A DNA stretch of 64,000 nt from Citreicella sp. C3M06 (GCF_018860705.1 NZ_JAHKQA010000038.1:99113-163112), one strand, 5' to 3'; counted from the stretch's first letter, positions 54,064 to 62,488 are shown. Notes: generated from the sequence alone by a model not told the origin. Numbers and translations are program-made.

Positions 54064-54560
54064 TCCTCTGCCTCCGCCGCCATGGCGATGGCTTCGCGGA
54101 TCAGCGGATAGGCCGAGCAGCGGCAGAGATTGCCGCTCATCCGCTCGGCGATCTCTGCGTCGCTCATCGTGGCCCCGTCCAGCCCTTCGGAGACATAAGA
54201 CGGATGCCCGGCCTTCAACTCTTCGAACAACGCGGTGGCCGACATGATCTGCCCCGGCGTGCAATAGCCACACTGATAGCCGTCTTTCTCGACAAAGGCG
54301 GCCTGCAGCGCGCTCAGCCGGTCGGGTGAGCCAAGGCCTTCGATGGTGGTGATTTCGTCGCCGTCATGCATCGCGGCAAGGCACAGGCAGGAATTGACCC
54401 GCACGCCGTTCACCAGCACGGTGCAGGCCCCGCATTGCCCGTGATCGCAACCTTTCTTGGTGCCGGTCAGGTTCAGATGGTCGCGCAGCGCATCAAGCAG
54501 CGTCGTGCGCGGGTCGAGCGCAAGCGCATGGCTTCGCCCGTTGACGGTGAATGTCGTCAT
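54060..54560 (-). CDS. [2Fe-2S] subunit (PaoA-type) of the aldehyde oxidoreductase
   Basis: The 166-residue protein has two cluster domains: an N-terminal plant-ferredoxin domain with [11 protein letters not shown] and NSCLC, and a C-terminal domain with [13 protein letters not shown] and [12 protein letters not shown]. All eight cysteine ligands are present. Unlike E. coli PaoA it begins directly with MTTFTVNG, with no twin-arginine signal, so the complex should be cytosolic. The first gene of the three; the 253-bp divergent gap to the dehydrogenase gene holds its promoter. Confidence 0.9.
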   Translation of the reverse strand: MTTFTVNGRSHALALDPRTTLLDALRDHLNLTGTKKGCDHGQCGACTVLVNGVRVNSCLCLAAMHDGDEITTIEGLGSPDRLSALQAAFVEKDGYQCGYCTPGQIMSATALFEELKAGHPSYVSEGLDGATMSDAEIAERMSGNLCRCSAYPLIREAIAMAAEAEE

Positions 54561-54813
54561 GGCAATCTTTCTCGTATCTGGCATGTGGCTGGATCGGTTC
54601 CGAGCAGACCCTTGAATAGCAAACCAAGCCAGACGCTTCGGGTTCCGAAAAAAACTGTGCGGGCCGGGGCCGGTTCACCCCGTGCGGCCCGGTGGAATGG
54701 ATCCTCCGCCACGCTGCAGATAGCGCAGGCAGATCGGCCAAGACCATTTACAACCGCCTGAACCGGGCGCATCCAAGGATGCACCACGACGCAGATCAAC
54801 CGGAGGAGAGAAG

Positions 54814-55851
54814 ATGAAAGCCCTTGTGCTCGAAGAGAAAGGCAAGCTCAGCCTGCGGGATTTCGACATTCCGGCCACGCTTGGCCCGCGCGATCTGCGC
54901 ATCAAGACGCATACGGTCGGGATCTGTGGATCGGATGTGCATTACTATACCCACGGCAAGATCGGCCACTTCGTCGTGACGGAGCCGATGGTTCTTGGCC
55001 ACGAGGCCGCCGGCACGGTGGTTGAGGTCGGCAGTGAGGTAACCACGCTGAAACCCGGCGATCGGGTGTGCATGGAGCCGGGCATCCCCGATCTGAACAG
55101 CCGCGCCAGCAAGCTGGGTCTCTACAATGTCGATCCCGCCGTGACCTTCTGGGCCACGCCTCCGGTGCATGGTTGCCTGACGCCCGAGGTCATCCACCCC
55201 GCCGCCTTTACCTACAAACTACCGGGCAGCGTCAGCTTTGCCGAAGGCGCGATGGTGGAACCCTTTGCCATCGGCATGCAGGCCGCCCTGCGCGCCCGCA
55301 TCCAGCCCGGCGACATCGCTGTCGTCACCGGGGCGGGGCCGATTGGCATGATGGTTGCGCTTGCTGCCCTTTCGGGGGGCTGCGCCAAGGTCATCGTCAG
55401 CGATCTGGCCCAGCCCAAGCTGGACATCATCGGCGCTTATGACGGTATCGAGACGGTGAACATCCGCGACACGCCTTTGGCCGAAGCGATTGCCGAGGCC
55501 ACCGGCGGCTGGGGCGCGGATGTGGTGTTCGAATGCTCGGGTACGGCGCCAGCGATCCTGTCGATGCACCAGCTGGCGCGCCCCGGTGGGGCCATCGTTC
55601 TGGTCGGAATGCCGGTCGATCCGGTGCCGGTTGATATCGTCGGCCTGCAGGCCAAGGAGCTGCGCATCGAGACAGTGTTCCGCTACGCCAACGTCTATGA
55701 CCGGGCCATCGCGCTGATGAGCTCGGGCAAGGTTGACCTCAAACCGCTGATCTCGGCGACTTTGCCGTTTGCCGAGGCCATCGCCGGGTTTGATCGCGCG
55801 GTCGAGGCGCGCCCCTCTGACGTGAAGCTGCAAATCCGTATGCCGGACTGA
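54814..55851 (+). CDS. Zinc-dependent medium-chain dehydrogenase, xylitol/sorbitol type
   Basis: The 345-residue protein belongs to the polyol dehydrogenase branch of the MDR family. Zinc-site features are [10 protein letters not shown] (Cys/Asp), [12 protein letters not shown] and the glutamate in [10 protein letters not shown]; the nucleotide fold is [15 protein letters not shown]. The [16 protein letters not shown] run is typical of NAD-dependent xylitol (D-xylulose reductase) and sorbitol dehydrogenases. The structural zinc cysteines are absent, as in sorbitol dehydrogenases. GGAGGAG precedes the ATG. The substrate is inferred, and no polyol transporter or kinase lies beside it. Confidence 0.82.
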   Translation: MKALVLEEKGKLSLRDFDIPATLGPRDLRIKTHTVGICGSDVHYYTHGKIGHFVVTEPMVLGHEAAGTVVEVGSEVTTLKPGDRVCMEPGIPDLNSRASKLGLYNVDPAVTFWATPPVHGCLTPEVIHPAAFTYKLPGSVSFAEGAMVEPFAIGMQAALRARIQPGDIAVVTGAGPIGMMVALAALSGGCAKVIVSDLAQPKLDIIGAYDGIETVNIRDTPLAEAIAEATGGWGADVVFECSGTAPAILSMHQLARPGGAIVLVGMPVDPVPVDIVGLQAKELRIETVFRYANVYDRAIALMSSGKVDLKPLISATLPFAEAIAGFDRAVEARPSDVKLQIRMPD

Positions 55852-55932
55852 AACCGGGGGTACCGGCGCAGAAAGATACTTAAGCCGCCGGAGAGGGGGC
55901 TCGGCGGGCGACGTTCTGTTTTGCTGCCCGCT

Positions 55933-56847
55933 CTAACGTTTGCGGGCGGTGGCTTCGGCGCTTTTCTGGCGTTCGACATCTTCGCCAAGCGCAACCTCGT
56001 TCTTCACCTGGCCCCAAGTCAGCAGGGTAAAGATCGCCGTGCCGCCGACCACGTTTCCGGCCAGCGTCGGAAGAAAATACGACAGGAGCAAGGCGCCCAG
56101 CGTTTCGTCACCGTGCCAGGCAAGCAGGCCCATTTCGACCGAGCCCGCGACGACATGGGCAAAGCCCGCCGCCGCCATCAACCATGTCACCATCATCACG
56201 AGGAAAAAGCTGTTGCCCTGTCCGCTTGGCAAGATCCAAACCAGCGATGCGATCAGTACCCCCGCCGGCATGGCGCGCATGAAGTTGTGCCATGGCGTGC
56301 CTTCGACCGCGTGGCGCGAGACTTCGAGCAGCGCCTCGTGCATCGGTTCGGAGACAACTCCGGGCAATCCGAGAAACCACGACACCAGCAACGCCCCCGC
56401 AAGGTTCGCCGCCAGCACCACGGCCCAGAGCCGCAGCATGCTGAGCAGGCAATCGAGCTTGCGGCGCGAGATCACCGGAAGCACGGTGGTGATGGTATTT
56501 TCGGTGAAAAGCTGCATCCGCCCAAAGATGACGGCGAGGAACCCCATGGAATAGCCAAGCGATTCCACCAGCATGGTCCAATCTGCACCGTTGGGCAGAA
56601 AACGGTGCAGCACCGATTGCGCCAGCACTGAAAAGCTGATGACGATGCCTGCCGCCAGCCCAGACCAGATCAGTGAGACGGTCGGTCGGGCGAGTTCCTC
56701 GTCACCGTCGCGGCGGATCACCTCATAGATCAGGCGCGCCGAAAGGCGCGATGCCTGCGAGACCGATCTTTCCTCGACAGGCTCGTGGACGGTGCGGTTT
56801 TCGCTGAGCTCGTCAGCTGGATCGGGGGAAGATAGGGGGGTGTTCAT
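55933..56847 (-). CDS. Formate/nitrite transporter family channel (YfdC-like)
   Basis: The 304-residue protein has a charged N-terminus (1-45) and six membrane segments, with family motifs GLAAGIVISFSVLAQ, GFLAVIFGRMQLFTENTITTVLPV (the FNT omega-loop region) and NVVGGTAIFTLLTWGQV. The long soluble N-terminus resembles E. coli YfdC rather than FocA or NirC. The transported ion is not known. It lies 23 bp downstream of the Hsp70-like gene and converges with the dehydrogenase gene. Confidence 0.85.
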   Translation of the reverse strand: MNTPLSSPDPADELSENRTVHEPVEERSVSQASRLSARLIYEVIRRDGDEELARPTVSLIWSGLAAGIVISFSVLAQSVLHRFLPNGADWTMLVESLGYSMGFLAVIFGRMQLFTENTITTVLPVISRRKLDCLLSMLRLWAVVLAANLAGALLVSWFLGLPGVVSEPMHEALLEVSRHAVEGTPWHNFMRAMPAGVLIASLVWILPSGQGNSFFLVMMVTWLMAAAGFAHVVAGSVEMGLLAWHGDETLGALLLSYFLPTLAGNVVGGTAIFTLLTWGQVKNEVALGEDVERQKSAEATARKR

Positions 56848-56870
56848 GCAGGCGAACCCGCGAAACGGCC

Positions 56871-58082
56871 TCAGGTTCCCCGCGCGGCGATCGCCAGCCC
56901 GTCAATGACCGCCGTAAAAGCATCGCCGCTGCGTTGCGCCGCGTCCGGGCACAGATCGCGCGCGGCATCCCGGACCATGCCCATCAGGCTCGACCCGCCG
57001 ACCAGCACCACCTGCGACACCTGCGCCGGGGCCAGCCCGGCCAGCCGCAGCGTTTCGGCGGCGGCGGCGGTCAGGGCGCTGCGATGCGACATCAGCGCGG
57101 CGTTGAGGCTGGTTTCCGAGATCGCAGCCGTCAGCCCCTTTTCGATTTCGCCAAGGGCGATCGTCGCGTCGGCGCCGGGGGTGTTTGCGGCGATCTTGCC
57201 ACGCTCGACCGCAAAGGCCAGCGCGTGGCCCAGCTCGTCTTCGAGCACCTCGCGCAGGCGGCCCAGCTTTTCGGGCTCCACCGCGTGGCGCAGCATGTTT
57301 GCGGCCATGCGCCGGGAGTCGGCGGTGTACAGAAACGGGATCTTCGCCCATGTCGCGAGATCGACAAAGGGCGCGCGGGGCACCGGCAGCAGCCCCTCTC
57401 CCATCTCGCGCTTCAACTCCGAGCCAAGGCCGAGCAGCGGCATGGCATGGGCCAGCGACACGTCGCGGTCGAAATCGGTGCCGCCCAGACGGATGCCGTG
57501 CGAGGCAAGGACCTGCGCCCCGTCGCAAACCGAGAAATCCGAGGTGCCGCCGCCGATGTCGACGATCAGCTGCACACCCTGTTTGCTGCCTGCCGCAAGC
57601 GCTGCCGCTTCGGGTTCTGCGAGAAAACTGATCTCGGTGAAACCGGCGGCAAGGTAGCAGGCGCGCAGATCCGCCTCGGCTTGGGCATCGCGGTCCGGCT
57701 CGTCGTGGAAATGCACCGGGCGACCGGAGAGCACGCGGGCAAAACGCATCCCGGTTGCCGCTTCGGATCGCTCGCGCAGTTCGACAAGAAAGGCGGTGAC
57801 GATCTCGGCCAAGGTGCGGCGCTTGCCGCCGACAAGCCGGGTTTCGTGAAACAGCGGCAGGCCGAGAACCGATTTGAGCGCCCGCATGTAGCGACCCTCG
57901 TCGCCCGCGACCAGCGCATCAAAGGCGGCCGCTCCGATGCGCATCCTCCCGCCTTCGGGAAAGAACACGGCGGTGGGCAGGGTGTCGGCGCCGCGCTCGA
58001 TGGCGATGCGGTGAACGCCGCCCTCCCAAGCCAGCGCGGCGGCGCTGTTCGAGGTGCCAAAGTCGATCGCGAGACGGTCCAT
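56871..58082 (-). CDS. Short Hsp70-like ATPase, YegD family
   Basis: The 403-residue protein is an actin-fold ATPase related to Hsp70. It has phosphate-1 LAIDFGTSNSAAAL, phosphate-2 LIVDIGGGTSDFSV, the adenosine motif QVVLVGGSSLMGMV, and connect residues FLAEPEAAAL. There is no C-terminal substrate-binding domain. E. coli YegD (450 aa) is the nearest named relative, and its role is undefined. An exact GAAACGTTTC palindrome lies 19 bp upstream of the start. It precedes the FNT-family gene on the same strand. Confidence 0.83.
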   Translation of the reverse strand: MDRLAIDFGTSNSAAALAWEGGVHRIAIERGADTLPTAVFFPEGGRMRIGAAAFDALVAGDEGRYMRALKSVLGLPLFHETRLVGGKRRTLAEIVTAFLVELRERSEAATGMRFARVLSGRPVHFHDEPDRDAQAEADLRACYLAAGFTEISFLAEPEAAALAAGSKQGVQLIVDIGGGTSDFSVCDGAQVLASHGIRLGGTDFDRDVSLAHAMPLLGLGSELKREMGEGLLPVPRAPFVDLATWAKIPFLYTADSRRMAANMLRHAVEPEKLGRLREVLEDELGHALAFAVERGKIAANTPGADATIALGEIEKGLTAAISETSLNAALMSHRSALTAAAAETLRLAGLAPAQVSQVVLVGGSSLMGMVRDAARDLCPDAAQRSGDAFTAVIDGLAIAARGT

Positions 58083-58100
58083 GTGGGGGGCCTTTCAACG

Positions 58101-58110
58101 GAAACGTTTC
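58101..58110. promoter_or_regulatory. GAAACGTTTC palindrome upstream of the Hsp70-like gene
   Basis: This perfect 10-bp palindrome resembles the core of LacI/CcpA-type operators and lies just before the start of the yegD-like gene. No regulator gene is adjacent, so a chance match is possible. Confidence 0.25.
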
Positions 58111-58215
58111 GTCTACGCCCGTGCCAGTTTCCACGCAACCCCGCCGCTGAAACCAGCGTTCAGACAACGATGCGTTTGGAAAAAGCATGTAGATGGCATG
58201 GACACCGAGCGCGGG

Positions 58216-58971
58216 TCAGGCCCCGGTGTCGGCCCAGCCAGCAAAGATCTTTTCCAGCGCGACCACCGCGTAATAGAGCACGATCCCCAGCACCGCGAGC
58301 GCGATCAGCACCGCGAACATCAGCGGGTAGTTGGAATTGGTCTGCCCCGACAGGAACAATGCGCCAAGCCCGCGCCCGTGCGGCGAGATGATCTCGACCA
58401 GATTGGTGCCGATGAAGGCCAGCGTGACCGACACTTTCAGCGCGCCAAAGAATTCCGGCAGGGTCTTGGGCAGGGCGATCTTGCGAAAGATGGTGATCTT
58501 CGACGCGCCAAGGCTGCGCAGGATGTCGCGGTATTCGGGTTCCAGCGTCGACAGGCCGATGCCGACCGAGACCGCGATGGGAAAGAAGCTGATCAGGAAG
58601 GCCATCAACACCGTGTTGAAATCATGCTCGCCGATGAACAGCAGCGCCAGCACCGGCACCAGCGTCGCCTTGGGGATGGCGTTGAAACCGACCAGCAGCG
58701 GGTAAAGTGCATCGCGGGCGGTGCGCGAAAAGCCCATGACCATGCCAAGCGCGGTGCCAAAAAACGTTGCCAGCAGCAACCCGGCGACCGTGCGCCACAG
58801 CGTCTGCCAGCTGCCGATCAGGAACAGGTTCCAGAACTTCGCATAGGCTTGCGGCAGATCGGACGGCGAGGCCATGACGTAATCGGGCCAGTTGTTGACG
58901 CGCACCAGCGCCTCCCACAGGATCAGGAAGGCGATAATGGCAAGTACGGGGATGGCGATCTTGCGAAACAT
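58216..58971 (-). CDS. ABC transporter permease, SsuC/ThiX type
   Basis: The 251-residue membrane protein has six hydrophobic segments and the binding-protein-dependent permease motif EYRDILRSLGASKITIFRKIALPKTLPEFFGALK (EAA loop). It belongs to the nitrate/sulfonate/pyrimidine-precursor class by its partners. Its start abuts the ATPase stop without a gap. A single permease implies a homodimer. Confidence 0.88.
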   Translation of the reverse strand: MFRKIAIPVLAIIAFLILWEALVRVNNWPDYVMASPSDLPQAYAKFWNLFLIGSWQTLWRTVAGLLLATFFGTALGMVMGFSRTARDALYPLLVGFNAIPKATLVPVLALLFIGEHDFNTVLMAFLISFFPIAVSVGIGLSTLEPEYRDILRSLGASKITIFRKIALPKTLPEFFGALKVSVTLAFIGTNLVEIISPHGRGLGALFLSGQTNSNYPLMFAVLIALAVLGIVLYYAVVALEKIFAGWADTGA

Positions 58972-59772
58972 TCAGTGAGCCTCCACCGGGCCGCGCCCTT
59001 GGGCGATGCGAATCTGATCGCGCAGAATATGCAGCATCTCTGCGCATTCGGGGGTATAAAGCCCGTCTAGTTCGCGCAGGCCGGGGCCTCCGGGCCATTG
59101 CACATCCATCACGTATTGGGTGCGGGCGGGGCGGCCCGACAGCACGAAGACCTGATCACCAAGGTAGACGCTTTCGCGCAGATCATGGGTGATCAGCACG
59201 GCGGTGAACGGCTCCTTGTCGCGCAGCGCGTGCATGGTCTGCCACAAGTCTTCGCGGGTAAAGGCGTCGAGCGCGCCGAACGGCTCGTCCATGATCAGCA
59301 CGTCGGGCTTGTGGACGATGGCGCGGCACAGGCTGGCGCGCTGGCGCATGCCGCCCGACAGTTCCGACGGGCGCTTGTTCTCAAAGCCCTTGAGGCCGAC
59401 CAGCTCCAGCAGTTCTTCGGCGCGGGCGATGCGCTCGGCGCGCGGCATCCGGGGGGCGACGATTTCCAGCGGCAGGATCACATTGTCGAGGATGGTGCGC
59501 CATTCCAGCATGACCGGGTTCTGAAATGCCATGCCCACGGTCTTGCGAGGGGATTTCACCCGCTCTCCATGCAGCCAGACCTCGCCGCTGTCGGGCGTCA
59601 TCAGCCCCGCAACCAGCCGCGTCAGGGTGGATTTTCCGCAACCCGACGGGCCGACAACGGCAGCAAATTCGCCTTCGGGCACGTTGACGTTCAGCCCGTC
59701 CAGCACCGGCAGAGGCCCCTTGGGCGTCTGGTAGGCATGCCGTACGTCGCGGATCTCGATCAGGTCTGTCAT
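58972..59772 (-). CDS. ABC transporter ATPase, SsuB/TauB/ThiZ type
   Basis: The 266-residue ATPase has Walker A VVGPSGCGKSTLTRL, the Q-loop MAFQNPVMLEWRTILDN (the L-x-W-x-T form typical of the nitrate/sulfonate class), signature LSGGMRQRASLCRAI, Walker B VLIMDEPFGALDAFTRE and switch LITHDLRESVYLGD. It lies between the binding-protein and permease genes. Confidence 0.92.
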   Translation of the reverse strand: MTDLIEIRDVRHAYQTPKGPLPVLDGLNVNVPEGEFAAVVGPSGCGKSTLTRLVAGLMTPDSGEVWLHGERVKSPRKTVGMAFQNPVMLEWRTILDNVILPLEIVAPRMPRAERIARAEELLELVGLKGFENKRPSELSGGMRQRASLCRAIVHKPDVLIMDEPFGALDAFTREDLWQTMHALRDKEPFTAVLITHDLRESVYLGDQVFVLSGRPARTQYVMDVQWPGGPGLRELDGLYTPECAEMLHILRDQIRIAQGRGPVEAH

Positions 59773-59823
59773 TGGAGGTCTTTCGGCAAGCGCCCGGGCC
59801 TCGGCGGCCCGGGCGTAAAGGGC

Positions 59824-60831
59824 TTACTGAAGCTTCAGCGCGGCGGCATCCGGCAGGTAGCTGCCGTCAAAGTACAGATCGGCGCTCGGCGTGGACTGGA
59901 ATTCGTAGACCAGTTTGGTCTGCTCGATGGCGCTGTCCATGCGGTCGCTGTCGATCGGACCAAGGCCGTTTTCCTTGACGAAATCGGTCAGGACGTTGTC
60001 GTCGATCGCCATTTGAAGCCGCTCTTGTTCCAATTCCGCGTCCGCGGCGGGGTTGCGCGACATCAGGGCCTCGATGGCCTTTTCCGGGTCGGCGATGGCA
60101 TCTTTCCAACCCGCCGCAATGGCGCTGAGAAAGCCGGTCACGGCCTCGGGGTTCTCGGCGGCGAAGTCGGTGTTGACGATGATCGCGTTGCCATAGAGAT
60201 TGACACCATGATCCGCCATCAGGATGACGCTGATGTCATCCTCGGGCACGCCCAACCGCTTGAGGTTCAGGGTCGAGCTGAAGGAAAAGCCGGCGACCGA
60301 GGCGACCTTGCCTTCGGCCAGCATCGGCTCGCGGGTCGGGAAGCCGACAGGCTCAACGGTGATCTCGTCCATGGTCAGATCATTCGCGGCGGCAAAGATC
60401 GGGAACTGGGCCCAGGCCCCATCGGGGGGCGGCGCGCCCAGCACTTTGCCCATCATGTCAGACGGCTGAGACACGCCCAGCGACTTGCGTCCGACGATGG
60501 CAAAGGGCGGCTTGTCGTAGATCATCATGACCGCCTTGACCGGCGCATCGGGGTTCTGATCGAGAAACCGCATCAGGCTGTTGATGTCGGCAAAACCGAC
60601 CGGGAAAGCGCCGGTGGCGACCTTGGGGATCGCGTCAAGCGAGCCCTTGCCTTCGGAAATCTCGACCGAAAGGTCCTGCGCCGCGAACAGACCATCGTCG
60701 ATGGCGAGGAAATACGGGGCCGACGGGCCTTCGAATTTCCAGTCGAGCGCGAAGGGCATGTCTGTCTCGGCCATCGCCGGCAGCGCCAGCGCAAGCACCG
60801 TCGCGGTGGTGGTGAAAAGCTGTCGGATCAC
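59824..60831 (-). CDS. ABC transporter substrate-binding protein, NMT1/THI5-SsuA type
   Basis: The 335-residue protein has a signal peptide (cleavage near AMA-E, residue 22) and the NMT1-like start FALDWKFEGPSAPYFLAIDDGLFAAQDLSVEISEGKGSLDAIPKVATG, followed by GFADINSLMRFL. These match pyrimidine-precursor (ThiY-like) and related binders more than taurine or nitrate ones. I see no TPP riboswitch upstream and no thi genes nearby, so the ligand stays open. It is the first gene of the SBP-ATPase-permease operon. Confidence 0.85.
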   Translation of the reverse strand: MIRQLFTTTATVLALALPAMAETDMPFALDWKFEGPSAPYFLAIDDGLFAAQDLSVEISEGKGSLDAIPKVATGAFPVGFADINSLMRFLDQNPDAPVKAVMMIYDKPPFAIVGRKSLGVSQPSDMMGKVLGAPPPDGAWAQFPIFAAANDLTMDEITVEPVGFPTREPMLAEGKVASVAGFSFSSTLNLKRLGVPEDDISVILMADHGVNLYGNAIIVNTDFAAENPEAVTGFLSAIAAGWKDAIADPEKAIEALMSRNPAADAELEQERLQMAIDDNVLTDFVKENGLGPIDSDRMDSAIEQTKLVYEFQSTPSADLYFDGSYLPDAAALKLQ

Positions 60832-60877
60832 GGGGTCTCTCCTCTCATGTGCCGCACGCCGCCGCGGGCATTGCGGT

Positions 60878-61167
60878 TCATCCGAGAGGCGGCATATCAG
60901 AGCCGAGCGCGTCGCGCAGGGAAACTGTGTTTAAACGGGCGGAAAACTTGCATATTGTCCACTGCTGCACGATTTGTGTGCAATAGTTTGCATGGTGGCA
61001 AAGCCGCTTGGCCTGACGCCCCAGAACCTCGCGCAGATGACCAACGCTGACCGGCTTGTGAGAGCATTCCGCCTCCGGATAGCGCCATGATCTCAGCGTT
61101 ATTTACGTGGCCGGAATGAAACACCAACTGCACCCCCTTGCGCGCCAGCCTGTCGGCCAGCTGAGAC
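60878..61167 (-). pseudogene. Response-regulator receiver-domain fragment, frameshifted and cut by an IS
   Basis: Reading leftward from 61167, QLADRLARKGVQLVFHSGH matches the second half of a CheY-like receiver domain (LVFHSGH holds the conserved switch Ser/Thr position). After a frameshift near 61075 the other frame continues RYPEAECSHKPVSVGHLREVLG, with the invariant Lys-Pro, and runs to a stop at 60878. The 5' half, including the phosphorylated aspartate, is missing where the first IS end begins (TGAGCTATCCCCGG at 61168). This looks like a stand-alone response regulator destroyed by IS insertion. Confidence 0.6.
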
Positions 61168-61316
61168 TGAGCTATCCCCGGAAATTCGGACACCGAGATA
61201 AGCTACGATTTGCAGTCTGCTGATCTTCGTCGAGAAGGAGATCAGTGATGCCGAAAAAGAAGCAGCACGCGCCTGAATTCAAGGCCAAGGTGGCGCTTGG
61301 AGCCTTGAAGGGCGAG

Positions 61317-61357
61317 GGTTGGAGGGACGGTCGCGCCAGCGGCGCGGCGTAGGCGCG
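61317..61357. repeat. 41-bp hairpin insertion in element A orfA (site A1)
   Basis: Family comparison expects GGCGAG to run directly into CGCACCGCC (Gly-Glu-Arg-Thr-Ala). Instead 41 bp intervene, with a perfect 6-bp stem CGCGCC-AGC-GGCGCG at 61332-61346. The insertion shifts the frame. Confidence 0.5.
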
Positions 61358-61396
61358 CGCACCGCCGCCGAACTGGCAAGCCGGTTCGGGGTGCAT

Positions 61397-61434
61397 CTAG
61401 GACCGGCAGGTATTTGCATGCAAACACCGAGAGG
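61397..61434. repeat. 38-bp palindrome-bearing insertion in element A orfA (site A2)
   Basis: The expected run is GTGCAT directly into (C)CGACGATGATCC. The intervening 38 bp contain a near-perfect 20-bp palindrome at 61409-61428, centred on TTTGCATGCAAA. Confidence 0.5.
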
Positions 61435-61576
61435 CGACGATGATCCATCAATGGAAGCGAGCACTGCTCAAAGGTGCGCCCGGCGTATTTTAGCGCGGGG
61501 GCCGCAAGAAGCCCAAGATTGACGAGGAGCAGTTGAAGGAACTTCACGCCAAGATCGGGTAAATTGGCAGGCGAAC

Positions 61577-61615
61577 GCCACCGGTCCGAGAGAACCCGCC
61601 AATGCGGTGGGCAAC
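61577..61615. repeat. 39-bp hairpin insertion in element A (site A3), GGTCCGAGAGA family
   Basis: It lies between GCGAAC and the TTTTTGGAACG that should follow closely. It has arms CCACCG (61578) and CGGTGG (61605) and shares 16 of 18 positions (61576-61593) with the insertion at 62268-62285 in element B. Confidence 0.5.
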
Positions 61616-61996
61616 TCTTTTTGGAACGAGAGTTGAAGCCTTTGGGCGGGAAATGAGGCGCGGCACGATCGAACCGGATAACCTGGACTTGTTGATCGGC
61701 CAGCAGTGCAGGCTGCTGTCGATCGCGCGCTCGTCTTTCTATTACGCGCCGAAGGGCGAGACCGAACAGAACCTCGAGCTGATGCGGCAGATCGACGAGC
61801 AGTTTTTGGAGACACCATTCTTCGGCGTTCGGCAAATGAACTGACACTTGCGCAATGACCCTCACTTGGTGAACGAGAAGCGTGTCCGGCGGCTGATGCG
61901 CCCGATCTTAGGGGGACGCGGAAGTAGAATTTTCTCGGCAGGATGAACGAGGAGATTCCGATGAAGAAGACACGATTTACCGAGGCCGAGATCATG

Positions 61997-62027
61997 CACT
62001 GCCCGGCAGTGCATTGCGCAGGAATGT
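61997..62027 (+). repeat. Short double-hairpin repeat, copy 1
   Basis: It contains CACTGCC-C-GGCAGTG (perfect 7-bp arms) followed by CATTGC-GCA-GGAATG. It matches copy 2 (reverse complement) at 27 of 31 positions. It sits exactly at a deletion junction in the element B orfA. Confidence 0.7.
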
Positions 62028-62252
62028 CACGGGAGGGGAACCGCCGCGCGCTGGCCGAGAAAGCGGTGGCAACAAGGAGCGTCACCATCGCACTGGCGTG
62101 TCGGGCCTTCGAGGTCAGCGAGACCTGCTATCGGTACAGCCCGAAGCTGGACGATGAGAACGAGCAGATCGCCGACCTGCTGCTTGGGCTGACGAAGGCG
62201 AAGATGACCTGGGGCTTTGGCCTGTGCTTTCTCTACCTGCGCAATGTCCAGG

Positions 62253-62293
62253 GATGAGCCGTTGTCGCGCCATTGGTCCGAGAGACAATGGCG
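62253..62293. repeat. About 41-bp hairpin insertion in element B, GGTCCGAGAGA family
   Basis: It replaces the short expected link between VQG and WNHKRVYRIYREL. Perfect 8-bp arms CGCCATTG (62268) and CAATGGCG (62286) surround the loop GTCCGAGAGA, which is shared with site A3. Confidence 0.55.
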
Positions 62294-62457
62294 AACGCTG
62301 GAACCACAAGCGGGTCTACCGGATCTACCGCGAATTGGAATTCAACCTCAGGATCAAGCCCCGGAAGCGTTTGAAGCGGGACAAGCCCGAAGCGCCGGCG
62401 GTTCCGGAGACTGCGAATGAGGTCTGGTCGATGGATTTCATGGCTGACAGGCTCGGG

Positions 62458-62488
62458 CCATTGCTGTGCAATGCCCTGCCGGGCAGTG
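62458..62488 (-). repeat. Short double-hairpin repeat, copy 2
   Basis: 31 bp inserted between ADRLG and DGRQF of the element B transposase. On the plus strand: CATTGC-TGT-GCAATG followed by CTGCC-G-GGCAG. It is in inverse orientation to copies 1 and 3. Confidence 0.7.

Larger units (their letters stand above)
61168..61903 (+). mobile_element. Decayed IS3-family element A (truncated)
   Basis: The left end starts TGAGCTATCCCCGG. The rest carries a broken orfA (MPKKKQHAPEFKAKVALGALKGEG from 61248) and the N-terminal part of orfB (QQCRLLSIARSSFYYAPKGETEQN ... FLETPFFGVRQM). The element is cut at about 61903, where element B begins, so the DDE catalytic domain is lost. Three 38-41 bp hairpin insertions and several point stops interrupt it. 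Confidence 0.8.
61248..61903 (+). pseudogene. IS3-family transposase orfA/orfB remnant (element A)
   Basis: The conceptual protein runs through three frames: MPKKK...ALKGEG | RTAAELASRFGVH | MIHQWKRALLKGAPGVF*RGGRKKPKIDEEQLKELHAKIG | LDLLIGQQCRLLSIARSSFYY. Breaks fall at hairpin insertions 61317-61357, 61397-61434 and 61577-61615, plus stops such as TAG in GVF*RGG and TGA after VRQMN. It cannot give an active transposase. Confidence 0.8.

Noticed and set aside
54769..54782. GCATCC-AA-GGATGC hairpin before the dehydrogenase gene
   Set aside because: Short stem, no T-run, and position between promoter and SD; could be chance.
56934..58391. 485-codon plus-strand open frame opposite the YegD-like gene
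   Set aside because: Composition is typical of a shadow frame; the minus-strand protein has all actin-fold ATPase motifs.
59098..61050. 650-codon plus-strand open frame across the ABC operon
   Set aside because: Antisense to the ATPase and binding-protein genes; no recognisable domain.
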